Below, piece after piece: positions 1 to 6,931 of a stretch of DNA of 64,000 nucleotides. How positions within the stretch are numbered: position 1 is the stretch's first letter; every line of letters starts with the position of its first letter. Under the pieces are notes generated by a model. The model did no database searches and was not told the origin of the DNA. It was given only the letters and a program-made list of their open reading frames with translations. This DNA comes from Pseudomonadota bacterium (GTDB lineage Bacteria > Pseudomonadota > Alphaproteobacteria > Rhizobiales > Xanthobacteraceae): contig JAEYRD010000106.1 of NCBI GenBank assembly GCA_023435725.1, positions 1-64,000 on the forward strand. The letters are read 5' to 3'. Made by a program: the position numbers and the translations under genes.

Positions 1-41
1 CTGCGCTGATACTGGATACGAGCGGCTTTGGTCCACGGCAT
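1..41 (-). CDS. IS5-family transposase, N-terminal fragment cut by the window edge
   Basis: Read on the minus strand from 41, the frame starts ATG and gives MPWTKAARIQYQR before the sequence ends. This closely resembles the N-terminus of IS5-group transposases common in Bradyrhizobium and Rhodopseudomonas, which begin MPWT and continue with a short basic stretch. Only 13 residues are visible, so the DDE catalytic domain and the terminal repeats cannot be checked. The element would lie almost wholly to the left of the window; I could not place its inverted repeat in the 180 bases to the right. The identification rests on recalled family sequences. Confidence 0.55.
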   Translation of the reverse strand, partial: MPWTKAARIQYQR

Positions 42-116
42 GGTGTCCTCCCTCGAATCTTCGCAAATCCGAAGGAATCACAGGCCCGCCAAAACCGCTC
101 ACCTTTTTCGGTCAGG

Positions 117-200
117 CTCTGAGGAGCGCGGAACGCACGCCCCGAAGGATGAAGGCCCCGCTGGTGGACCCCGTGCTTCGTCTCCTCAGCACGGGGGAGA
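117..200. repeat. Dispersed palindromic repeat, family L, copy 1
   Basis: The stretch begins ctgaggagcgcgg and ends with the inverted form ctcctcag, with the words aacgc and gatgaaggccccg between. The same ordered words recur at 62849-62982. It lies between the IS fragment and the 3' end of the SRPBCC gene. It looks like a short non-coding dispersed element of the kind common in Bradyrhizobium intergenic regions. Confidence 0.55.
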
Positions 201-223
201 TGGACTGCAGGTCGCGGGTGTCC

Positions 224-715
224 TCACCCCTTCATCCCCGCCACATAGGCCGCGAGCTTGTCCAGCGTCTGGTAGCCGTACTCGACGGCGCCGAAGCCGA
301 TCATGCCGTCACGCTGCTCCGTGCTTGCAGCCAGTTGCCGCATCATCAGCACCGTCTTGCCGTTGCTCTGCTCGGCAAAGGTGACGGTGAAGCGGAACAG
401 GCCGGGATCGTCGTCCTGATCGACGCCGTGGTCCATCTCCATCAGCGACGGCCGCTCGATGCGGCGGAAGCGCATGCGGTTCGGATAGACGGTGCCGTCG
501 GGGCCGATCATGTTGAAGCGCCAGACGCCGCCGACCCTCACGTCGATCTCGAAGGTCTCGATCTCGAAACCCTTCGGTCCAAACCACTGCGGCAGATGCT
601 TTGGGTCGGACCACGCCTCGAACACCAGATCGCGCGGCGCGTCGATCACGCGCGACATCACGATCTCGCGGTCGAGCGACCATTGTGACAGGGAAGCATT
701 GGCAGAATTCGTCAT
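224..715 (-). CDS. SRPBCC (AHSA1-like) family protein
   Basis: This 163-residue protein has the START/Bet v1-like fold pattern of AHSA1-type SRPBCC proteins: an opening strand REIVMSRVIDAPRDLVFEAWSD, then PKHLPQWFGPKGF, an EMDHG-type central strand, and a C-terminal amphipathic helix. Such domains bind hydrophobic ligands in a deep pocket; no enzymatic residues can be assigned. Its ATG overlaps the stop of the upstream ArsR gene by one base (TAATG), so the two are probably translationally coupled. ArsR-SRPBCC pairs are very common in Rhizobiales and often respond to a small ligand or stress. The ligand is unknown. Confidence 0.85.
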   Translation of the reverse strand: MTNSANASLSQWSLDREIVMSRVIDAPRDLVFEAWSDPKHLPQWFGPKGFEIETFEIDVRVGGVWRFNMIGPDGTVYPNRMRFRRIERPSLMEMDHGVDQDDDPGLFRFTVTFAEQSNGKTVLMMRQLAASTEQRDGMIGFGAVEYGYQTLDKLAAYVAGMKG

Positions 716-1104
716 TACTCAGCACCTTTCCGTTTGGTTGTGCGGGACGGCCGCTTGGCGGCCGCCCTCTCCCTCTCTCTCTTGAGCTTCATCACGTAGG
801 CTTCGAAGCGGTCGAGCCTCGCTTCCCAGATCGCGCGCTGTTGCTGGAACCAGTCTTCGGCGCCGACAAGCGCGTCCGGGCTGAGGCGGCAGGTGCGCAC
901 GCGACCGGATTTCTCCGACTGAACGAGCCCGCTCGTCTCCAGCACATGGATGTGTTTCATGAAGCTCGGCAGCGCCATGTCGAACGGGTCTGCGAGCTCG
1001 CCGACCGAGGCCTCGCCGGCGCAGAGCCGCATCACGATCGCCCGCCGGGTGGGATCGGCAAGGGCTGCGAAAACCTGGTCGAGCTGGGACAATTGGTTAG
1101 CCAT
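715..1104 (-). CDS. ArsR-family winged-helix transcriptional regulator
   Basis: This 129-residue protein has the ArsR/SmtB winged helix: FAALADPTRRAIVMRL, then a helix-turn-helix at about residues 32-60 with recognition helix MALPSFMKHIHVLE, then a beta wing. No paired metal-binding cysteines are seen, as in the SRPBCC-linked subgroup. I chose ATG at 1104 (MANQLSQ). A TTG further upstream at 1140 is better explained as the -35 hexamer of the gene's own promoter. The gene is coupled to the SRPBCC gene and probably represses its own operon through the palindromes at 1096-1113 and 1147-1162. Confidence 0.88.
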   Translation of the reverse strand: MANQLSQLDQVFAALADPTRRAIVMRLCAGEASVGELADPFDMALPSFMKHIHVLETSGLVQSEKSGRVRTCRLSPDALVGAEDWFQQQRAIWEARLDRFEAYVMKLKRERERAAAKRPSRTTKRKGAE

Positions 1105-1162
1105 GTAGCTAACTATAGGGCCACCATCCTCCGCCGTCAATGATTGTTAGCCCATCGGCTAA
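1096..1162 (-). promoter_or_regulatory. Promoter and two operator palindromes of the ArsR-SRPBCC operon
   Basis: On the minus strand TTGACG (1140-1135) and TATAGT (1117-1112) are separated by exactly 17 bases, a near-consensus sigma-70 promoter. The expected start of transcription falls at about 1105, next to the ATG at 1104, so the mRNA would be leaderless; no Shine-Dalgarno sequence precedes this ATG. The palindrome GTTAGCCATGTAGCTAAC (1096-1113) spans the end of the -10 box and the start codon. TTAGCCCATCGGCTAA (1147-1162) lies just upstream of the -35 box. Both share the half-site TTAGC and suit autorepression by the ArsR protein. Confidence 0.65.
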
Positions 1163-1276
1163 GTAATTTATCGCAGGCTTCACATGGGAACCCGCAACGC
1201 GCAATCGTGAATTGGGGTGCGTCTCTCTCCCCGCTAAAAGGAGATTCGGGGGCGCATCGCATCATTCGCCAGAGCC

Positions 1277-2446
1277 GTGCCGTCTAAAGTCACCTCATCG
1301 TATCTCACCCGCCGGGCCCTCGCCCGGGCAGCGCTCGTTCCCGTTGCGATCGCGCTTGGCGGGTCGCGCCGTGCATTCGCGGATTCTGACATGATCGCGG
1401 AGATGCGCGACATCGTCGCCAGTGAGCTGGCGCCGATCGTGACGCCGGACCAGCCGGGCGGCGTCGCCGTCGCGCTTTGTGCCGGCGGCCTTGTCGAGTT
1501 CTTCAACTACGGCTTTGCCGACGACGCCACACGCAGGCCGATCACATCGGACACGGTGTTCAACCTCGGCTCCCTGCGAAAGCCGTTCGAGGCGACGCTG
1601 GTCGCGCTTGGCACGCTTCGCGGCGAGCTGCGGCTCGACGACCGCCTGCCAAAGTATCTGCCCGAGCTCACCGGCGACTATGTCGGCCGCGTCACCGTCG
1701 GCCAGCTCGTCACGCACACGTCGGGCATGCTGCTGCCGACCGACCATCCGCCCTGGCCAAACGACATATACACACGGGCGCAGTTCATCGACATGTTCAA
1801 CGCCTGGAAGCCGCAGGCCGGCGAAGTTCCCGGCAAGCAGCGGGTTTACAGCCATGCCTGCTATGTGCTGCTTCAGCTCGTGCTCGAGCGATGTTACGAG
1901 GCCCCGATCGCAACTCTGTTCGAGCAGCGCATCCTGCGGCCCCTCGGCATGAATGCGACCTGCGTCCCCGAACGCGGCGAAGACAACCGCGCTGTCATGG
2001 ATGCGGCGTGGATGCAGCGCGTCGTGCAGGGCTATTCGTATCAGGGCGTGCCGATCGGCCCGCCCGGCAACCAGCAGAGCTACTTTGATTTCCCCGGCAC
2101 CGGCCAGATGTTCTCCTCAGCGCGGGACCTCGCGACCTTCGTGTCGGCCTGTGCCGACGGCCGGTCGATCGACCCGCATTTGCGCGATGCACTGCGGATG
2201 ACGCAGCGCGAGGTCTTCCGCGTCGACGACAAGTTCGGCGAGGCCATGGCCTGGGAGAATGTGCACCTTCCCGGCCTCACCATCGTCGACAAGCCCGGCG
2301 GCCTCAACAACGCCTCCGGCTATCTCGGCCTCGTCCCGGCGCGACATATCGGCATCGTCCTGCTCGCCAATCGCGGCGAGTATCCGCACGAGATCGTCCG
2401 TTACAAGATCCTGCCGGCGCTGGCGCGGCTCGTGGCTTCGCACTGA
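1277..2446 (+). CDS. Class C beta-lactamase-like serine hydrolase, exported
   Basis: This 389-residue protein begins with an arginine-rich hydrophobic leader ending near AFADS, probably a signal peptide (Sec or Tat). The serine beta-lactamase/penicillin-binding fold is marked by SLRK (S99-K102), by YSH at 191-193 where AmpC has YSN, and by KPG at 338-340 where AmpC has KTG. Many AmpC-like homologues with such changes are peptidases or esterases, so true beta-lactamase activity is uncertain. It is monocistronic and convergent with the SDR gene. The initiator is alternative or poorly marked, and the start could be a few codons downstream. Confidence 0.78.
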   Translation: MPSKVTSSYLTRRALARAALVPVAIALGGSRRAFADSDMIAEMRDIVASELAPIVTPDQPGGVAVALCAGGLVEFFNYGFADDATRRPITSDTVFNLGSLRKPFEATLVALGTLRGELRLDDRLPKYLPELTGDYVGRVTVGQLVTHTSGMLLPTDHPPWPNDIYTRAQFIDMFNAWKPQAGEVPGKQRVYSHACYVLLQLVLERCYEAPIATLFEQRILRPLGMNATCVPERGEDNRAVMDAAWMQRVVQGYSYQGVPIGPPGNQQSYFDFPGTGQMFSSARDLATFVSACADGRSIDPHLRDALRMTQREVFRVDDKFGEAMAWENVHLPGLTIVDKPGGLNNASGYLGLVPARHIGIVLLANRGEYPHEIVRYKILPALARLVASH

Positions 2447-2536
2447 ACCTTGTACCCCGAGGGCTGCGCGTTGCCGTTCATGAAAGTGACGCGCGCAAGC
2501 CCGTCACGTGCGAGACTCCGATTCGAAATGGCCTGC

Positions 2537-3241
2537 TCAGACCGACCGCGTCAGTCCGCCGTCGACGCGGATATTCTGGCCGGTGATGTAGGCTGCGCCG
2601 TCGGAGGCCAGAAACGAGATCGTCGCCGCGATCTCTTCGACCTTGCCGTAGCGCTTCATAGGCACGCTGTCGCGGCGCGCATCGGCCTGCGGCAGGCTGT
2701 CGATCCAGCCGGGCAGAACATTGTTCATCCGGATGTTGTCGGCGGCATAGGCGTCGGTGAAGATCTTTGTGAAAGCGGCAAGGCCAGCGCGGAACACCGC
2801 AGAGGTCGGAAACATTGCGCTCGGCTCGAACGCCCAGGCGGTCGAGATGTTGACGATGACGCCAGCCTTCTGCGCCTGCATCACCGGTGTCACCAGCCGC
2901 GTCGGACGGATCACGTTGAGCAGATAGGTATCGAGGCCGGTGTGCCATTGCTCGTCGGTGATCTCCGTGATCGGCGCGCGCGGGCCGTGGCCGGCGCTGT
3001 TGACGAGCGCGTCGATGCGGCCCCACTTGGCAAGCGCGCCGTCGACGAAACGCTTCAGATCGTCGTTCGACTTGTTGGAGCCGGTGACACCGATCCCGCC
3101 GAGCTCGGCCGCCAGCGCCTCGCCCTTGCCGGAGGACGACAGGATCGCAACGCGAAATCCGTCGGCCGCGAGCCGCCGCGCAGCCCCCGCCCCCATGCCG
3201 CTGCCGCCCGCGGTGACGAGTGCGACCTTCTCTGCTGCCAT
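2537..3241 (-). CDS. SDR-family protein with altered catalytic residues
   Basis: This 234-residue Rossmann protein keeps the dinucleotide-binding motif TAGGSGMG (10-17), the NSAG strand motif (81-84) and the C-terminal ITGQNIRVDGG typical of classical short-chain dehydrogenases/reductases. The NIS serine (133) is present. The active-site YxxxK is replaced by SAVFR (147-151), so both the catalytic Tyr and Lys are missing at the expected spacing. It may be a non-catalytic or reprogrammed member, or use other residues. The gene is monocistronic and divergent from the GNAT gene. The substrate is unknown. Confidence 0.82.
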   Translation of the reverse strand: MAAEKVALVTAGGSGMGAGAARRLAADGFRVAILSSSGKGEALAAELGGIGVTGSNKSNDDLKRFVDGALAKWGRIDALVNSAGHGPRAPITEITDEQWHTGLDTYLLNVIRPTRLVTPVMQAQKAGVIVNISTAWAFEPSAMFPTSAVFRAGLAAFTKIFTDAYAADNIRMNNVLPGWIDSLPQADARRDSVPMKRYGKVEEIAATISFLASDGAAYITGQNIRVDGGLTRSV

Positions 3242-3341
3242 GACCGATCATCCCTGTGTTGAGGCGAGCCGCCGGCCCGGCCTATCATGAGGCCTTCTAC
3301 AGCCGGACCGGCCGGCAGGTCCACCGTCGAAGGCATCCGTC

Positions 3342-3356
3342 ATGAGTGACTTGTAA
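3342..3356 (+). other. Four-codon mini-ORF duplicating the start of the next gene
   Basis: ATG AGT GAC TTG TAA encodes MSDL-stop and lies one base before the GNAT gene, which itself begins MSDL with different synonymous codons. It could be a leader ORF that affects re-initiation, or simply a decayed duplication of the start. Confidence 0.35.
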
Positions 3357-3357
3357 A

Positions 3358-4200
3358 ATGAGCGATCTGCAAATCCGCAATCTGCGCCCCGAGGAGATCG
3401 CCATTGCCATCGACTGGGCCGCGGCCGAAGGTTGGAATCCGGGTCTTGCGGATGCCGCCTGTTTTGCGCTTCCCGATGCTGAGGGCTTCTTCGTCGGCGA
3501 GATCGACGGCGAGCCGGTCGCGACCGTCTCCTGTGTCAATTACGATGATCGCTTCGCCTTCCTTGGCTTCTACATCGTGCGCGCGGACCTTCGCGGTTCG
3601 GGCCACGGCCTGCGTATCTGGAACACGGCGATCGCGCATGCGGGCTCTCGCGTGATCGGGCTCGACGGCGTCGTGGCGCAGCAGGACAATTACAGGAAAT
3701 CAGGCTTCCAGCTTGCTTACGCAAATGTCCGCTATGGCGGCATCGTCGCGGCGCCGCCGAGGCCGCCTGCTGATGTCGTCGCACTCAACGAAATTCCGTT
3801 CGCGCTTATTGAAGCCGATGACGCCACGGTCTTCCCTGCAGCGCGCCGCCCCTTCCTGCGCGCCTGGATCGACGCGCCCGGCCACATCGGCCGCGCGCTG
3901 CTGCGCGATGGCAAGCTCGCCGCATGGGGCGTCATCCGCCCCTGCCGGACCGGCTACAAGATCACTCCGCTCGTTGCCGACGACCGCGCCGACGCAGCGA
4001 GGATCGTGCAAGCATTGCTGGCAAGTACCGGCGGCGGCGAAGTCTTCCTCGACGTCCCCGAAGTCAACCGCGACGCGATCGCGCTCGCCGAAGGTTTTGG
4101 TCTCGTACCAAGCTTCGAGACCGCGCGCATGTACACGGGACAGATCGCGCGGCTGCGGCTCGGCCGCCTGTTCGGCGTGACCAGCTTTGAGCTGGGCTAG
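3358..4200 (+). CDS. GNAT-family N-acetyltransferase with extra C-terminal domain
   Basis: The 280-residue protein has an N-terminal GNAT domain: LQIRNLRPEEIAIAIDWAAAEGWNPG, then FVGEIDGEPVATVSCVNYDDRFAFLGFYIV and the acetyl-CoA loop RADLRGSGHGLRIW. A C-terminal second GNAT-like unit (about 160-280) matches the two-domain YitI-type architecture (GNAT followed by Acetyltransf_18). It would transfer an acetyl group from acetyl-CoA to an unknown amine. ATG at 3358 was chosen over an in-frame GTG at 3346. A mini-ORF MSDL-stop directly precedes it. No operon partner is seen. Confidence 0.82.
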   Translation: MSDLQIRNLRPEEIAIAIDWAAAEGWNPGLADAACFALPDAEGFFVGEIDGEPVATVSCVNYDDRFAFLGFYIVRADLRGSGHGLRIWNTAIAHAGSRVIGLDGVVAQQDNYRKSGFQLAYANVRYGGIVAAPPRPPADVVALNEIPFALIEADDATVFPAARRPFLRAWIDAPGHIGRALLRDGKLAAWGVIRPCRTGYKITPLVADDRADAARIVQALLASTGGGEVFLDVPEVNRDAIALAEGFGLVPSFETARMYTGQIARLRLGRLFGVTSFELG

Positions 4201-4358
4201 CGGCTCGCTACGGCGGCAATTCGTTACCGCGCAATCCCCGTGATTTGGTTCACATCTTGACGACCGCGAAGAGTATAGTGGTAGTGAGCCCGCCGGTTTT
4301 GGCGGCTCGGAAGTCCCATTTCATCCATTCATACTTCAATTGATTGAGAGAAGCCGAC

Positions 4359-4670
4359 ATGACGGATGCCCCAATCAAGGCAAATTCCCGTGCGCCTGAA
4401 GACCAGCAACGCCTAGCCTATGCGAGCGCCATCGTCATGGCCGCCGCCGTGGCCTACGGGCTGCATGCGCTCTTCATCTCTGGACCCGCGACGCAAGCCG
4501 ATGCCCGGGCACAGCTCGAGCAGACAATCGCGGAGGAGGATCGTCATGTCTGCGGTCAGTTCGGAATCCAGCCTGGCGCGACGCTGTTCATCGTTTGCAG
4601 CCGGGAGCTCGCCAACGTCAGGCAGAAACAAGTGGACCGCGACCGCGCCGCGGCCGCGGGACTGTTGTAG
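4359..4670 (+). CDS. Small single-pass membrane protein, unknown function
   Basis: This 103-residue protein starts at ATG 4359 (MTDAPIK) behind a GAGAG ribosome-binding site. It has one hydrophobic segment at about residues 22-43 (AYASAIVMAAAVAYGLHALFIS), then an acidic/amide-rich soluble tail with two cysteines (HVCGQFG and FIVCSREL) that may form a disulfide if the tail is periplasmic. I do not recognise the family. It converges with the next gene, leaving only 15 bases between the two stops. Confidence 0.6.
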   Translation: MTDAPIKANSRAPEDQQRLAYASAIVMAAAVAYGLHALFISGPATQADARAQLEQTIAEEDRHVCGQFGIQPGATLFIVCSRELANVRQKQVDRDRAAAAGLL

Positions 4671-4685
4671 GGGAAAGCGCGCCGC

Positions 4686-5132
4686 TCAGTAGCAGCGCAT
4701 GATGTTGACGGTGTGCTCGCCGCCACCGCTGCCGGGCACCGTCACCTGCTCAGTCGGGCAACTCGGCACATAGGGCCGGTCGGACGGCACGACGTTCGGC
4801 GGGAAACGATGCGTCCAGTCCCAGGGAACGTCATACGTGTAGGTGTAGCGCACGTCGTTGGAGAGCGACTGCCCGGCATCGAAGAAAGGCTGGCTATAGG
4901 TCGCGCCATCGTAGAAGAACCCGCCTCCGCCCGGCCAGTAGACCCAGGGATTGTTACGGCCGCGGAACCGAGCGCCCGGCGCGATCGGCGGACGCGCCAC
5001 CGCGCCGGAAGGCGCGGCGGCGAGCCCATGCGCGCCGGCGCCGCCGGGCCTGGCAACACTGTCACTGGCAGCAAGGAGCAGCGCGGCTGCGCTGAGTGAG
5101 GCGAGCAACGCCCCATGTGATCTGGACATCAT
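4686..5132 (-). CDS. Small exported Gly/Pro/Tyr-rich protein, unknown function
   Basis: The open frame reaches further upstream, but MMSRSHGALLASLSAAALLLAASDSVA (start 5132 or 5129) is a clear signal peptide, so I start there. The mature protein is rich in Gly, Pro, Tyr and Trp (PWVYWPGGGGFFYDGATY), and ends with two cysteines in SCPTEQ and MRCY that could pair. No enzyme motif is seen. It is monocistronic. Confidence 0.6.
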   Translation of the reverse strand: MMSRSHGALLASLSAAALLLAASDSVARPGGAGAHGLAAAPSGAVARPPIAPGARFRGRNNPWVYWPGGGGFFYDGATYSQPFFDAGQSLSNDVRYTYTYDVPWDWTHRFPPNVVPSDRPYVPSCPTEQVTVPGSGGGEHTVNIMRCY

Positions 5133-5198
5133 GATACGCACCAACTCGTTTGGCTTCGCGATAGCAGCTCCCCACTGCACGCTAGGCCGGCCCGTCAC

Positions 5199-5344
5199 CC
5201 GCCCGCAAACGTATAATTAATTATTGGTTAAGGCGCGGGATTGACGGCAAACAAGGTGCGGCGTGACGTCCGGAATTCCGAACTAGTTTCAAGCACTTCG
5301 GCCGATAGAACGCTGCTTCATAATCAGTTTGACCGCGGTTGATC
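5199..5344. other. Intergenic, no gene recognised
   Basis: This stretch lies upstream of the minus-strand exported-protein gene and is somewhat AT-rich near 5214-5230 (aattaattattgg). It probably holds that gene's promoter, but I could not assign boxes with confidence. Confidence 0.4.
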
Positions 5345-5538
5345 GCGCCAGCCGAACAGGTCCGGAACGCTTCCCCATTAGGCCCCGACACGAGGAAGGA
5401 GCATCAATACTCTCTGGACCGAACCGGACCGTACGGTGCGATCAACGGCACCAACCGGCGCCCAGTTCGACGCAGGGTGATGTCGGCCCCGAGGGCGCCA
5501 ACAACGGCACCCTCACGGGCGTCTATCGCAACTGGTAG
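5345..5538 (+). pseudogene. Possible remnant of a small secreted-protein gene, frameshifted
   Basis: Two overlapping plus-strand frames each hold part of one plausible small-protein tail. One frame reads SLDRTGPYGAINGTN at about 5409-5455. The other reads APSSTQGDVGPEGANNGTL and GVYRNW and stops at 5538. The tail DVGPEGANNGTLTGVY resembles the C-termini of small Bradyrhizobium exported proteins, as I recall them. A strong hairpin terminator follows 13 bases after the stop, which supports a real gene end. No signal peptide is visible upstream, so I read it as a decayed gene. Confidence 0.3.
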
Positions 5539-5550
5539 CGCCTGCTTGCA

Positions 5551-5588
5551 ACGAGGCCCATCGTTCTCTCACGAACGATGGGCCTCGT
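5551..5588. terminator. Bidirectional hairpin terminator, 16-bp perfect arms
   Basis: The arm acgaggcccatcgttc (5551-5566) pairs perfectly with 5573-5588 around a six-base loop. It lies between the plus-strand small-gene remnant (stop 5538) and the last gene of the minus-strand curlin-like cluster (stop 5593), so it can terminate both. No long T run follows on either side. Confidence 0.7.
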
Positions 5589-5592
5589 TACG

Positions 5593-5883
5593 TCAGTGGG
5601 GCTGATGCTTGCGCAGCCAATCGAGCAAGTCCTGCGCGTTTCCGTTGCCTTGCGATACGATCGCGGTGTTTCCACCGCTGCGACGGTAGACCGTCGTGCG
5701 TCCGGGCTCCTTGTCGACCCTGACCTCGGCCTGTGCCGGATCGCCACTTTGCGTGATGACGGCCGTGCCGTTCTCGTCCTGGACCACGGTGGTGTGGCCG
5801 TCGCCGGTCTCGCCGGCGCCTGCTGGTCCGGCTGTCATTGCTGCCATGATGCACATTCCTGCTGCGAATATGATGGACCTCAT
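5593..5883 (-). CDS. Small exported protein with curlin-like repeats, divergent member
   Basis: This 96-residue protein has a signal peptide (MRSIIFAAGMCIMAAMTAGPAGA) and a mature part with amyloid-type units: TTVVQDENGTAVITQSGD and GGNTAIVSQGNGNAQ. These fit the curlin pattern N-x-A-x3-Q-x-G-x2-N loosely. It ends in a helical tail DLLDWLRKH, unlike its four neighbours. I start at ATG 5883 because GAGG lies seven bases upstream. As the last and most divergent gene of the cluster it could be a nucleator, cap or minor subunit; that is inference. Confidence 0.6.
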   Translation of the reverse strand: MRSIIFAAGMCIMAAMTAGPAGAGETGDGHTTVVQDENGTAVITQSGDPAQAEVRVDKEPGRTTVYRRSGGNTAIVSQGNGNAQDLLDWLRKHQPH

Positions 5884-5903
5884 GCCGCACCTCACGTTCT
5901 CGA

Positions 5904-6422
5904 CTACCGCCCGAACTGGAAGATCGACAGCCAGTTGAACCGCCCGAACTGCTGCACCGCCCCCGTGTTCATGTCGCCGATCTGAAGCAGGAGAGCGTTC
6001 GTGGAAGTGCCGACCTGGGTGATGTCGGCGATGTTGCTCACGCCGGACTGACCGATGGCCGCGTTGGTGGTGCCACCGATCTGAATCACATCGACATAGT
6101 TGCGTGTGCCGTTCTGGACAATGGTCGCGTCGACAGTTCCCGTCCCGCCGAACTGGATCACTCGCGCGATATTGATGCTGCTGTTCTCCACGATCGTGAC
6201 CGGCTGAACATTGTTGCCGTACTCCACGATCGTCTCGATGCTCACGTTCGGGTTCGGGTTCGCGACCCCGACCTGCATGAGTTCGCCGCCTCGGAATCCT
6301 CCGCCGCCATGGAATCCGGTGAATGGCGATGGCCTCGATCCGGCCGACGCCTCGGACGCGACGCTTATAGCGGCGAGCAGCGCCAACAGCGCCAATAGTT
6401 GCTTACCGTACCTGAACCTCAT
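5904..6422 (-). CDS. Curlin-repeat protein (putative functional-amyloid subunit)
   Basis: The 172-residue protein has a signal peptide ending ASEASAG, a Gly-rich linker, then about eight tandem units of 11-13 residues of the form N-x-A-x3-Q-x-G: NIARVIQFGGT, NYVDVIQIGGT, NAAIGQSGVS, NIADITQVGTS, NALLLQIGDM, NTGAVQQFGRF. Regular Gln, Gly and Asn ladders are the hallmark of the CsgA/CsgB cross-beta solenoid. It ends directly after a final strand (FQFGR). It would be secreted and polymerise outside the cell. It is 20 bases from the next gene of the cluster. Confidence 0.75.
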   Translation of the reverse strand: MRFRYGKQLLALLALLAAISVASEASAGSRPSPFTGFHGGGGFRGGELMQVGVANPNPNVSIETIVEYGNNVQPVTIVENSSINIARVIQFGGTGTVDATIVQNGTRNYVDVIQIGGTTNAAIGQSGVSNIADITQVGTSTNALLLQIGDMNTGAVQQFGRFNWLSIFQFGR

Positions 6423-6468
6423 CGCCTTTGCCCCTGCTGGTTCCTGACCGAGACGAACTCGCTTTACC

Positions 6469-6879
6469 TCAGGGCGCGGTCTGGGCCACCGTCGACGAGT
6501 TGATCCTGCCGAACTGCGCGATCGATCCCGTATTCATGCTGCCGAGCTGCGACAGGACGCTCGTCGCCGACTGGCCGGTCTGGCCGACGAAGGCGAAATT
6601 ATTCATGCCGGTCTGCCCGACCGAAGCCGATGTCGTCCCGCCGAATTGCAGGATACCGACAGCGTTATTCGAGCCGTTCTGGGTCACAGTCGCGCTGGTG
6701 TTACCGCCGATCATGAACACGCCGGCCATGTTGGTCGAACTGGTCTGGTTCAAGACGACCGGCGGCCCGTTGACCGAGACGATCGTCTTGATGTCAGCGC
6801 TTTGCGCCCGCGCAGGGCCGTTCGCAGCAAAACAGGAGAGGAGGACCGCCGTCGCAACGACCAGAAGATGCCTATTCAT
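6469..6879 (-). CDS. Curlin-repeat protein (putative functional-amyloid subunit)
   Basis: A 136-residue exported protein. The signal peptide NRHLLVVATAVLLSCFAANGPARA is followed by repeats such as NTSATVTQNGS, NNAVGILQFGG, TTSASVGQTGM, NNFAFVGQTGQ and NTGSIAQFGRI, ending NSSTVAQTAP. Spacing of the Gln-x-Gly and Asn positions matches curlin repeats. Two ATGs are adjacent (6882 and 6879); the second has better spacing from GGAGG. It lies 46 bases upstream of the previous subunit gene on the same strand, probably in the same operon. Confidence 0.75.
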   Translation of the reverse strand: MNRHLLVVATAVLLSCFAANGPARAQSADIKTIVSVNGPPVVLNQTSSTNMAGVFMIGGNTSATVTQNGSNNAVGILQFGGTTSASVGQTGMNNFAFVGQTGQSATSVLSQLGSMNTGSIAQFGRINSSTVAQTAP

Positions 6880-6931
6880 CATATGCCTCCACACTATTTC
6901 TATCTCTGCCGAGCCAAAACACGATCTCAGG

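Noticed and set aside
1138..1140. TTG as start codon of the first ArsR gene
   Set aside because: It overlaps the -35 hexamer TTGACG of a good promoter, has no RBS, and the extra residues are not ArsR-like; ATG 1104 fits better.
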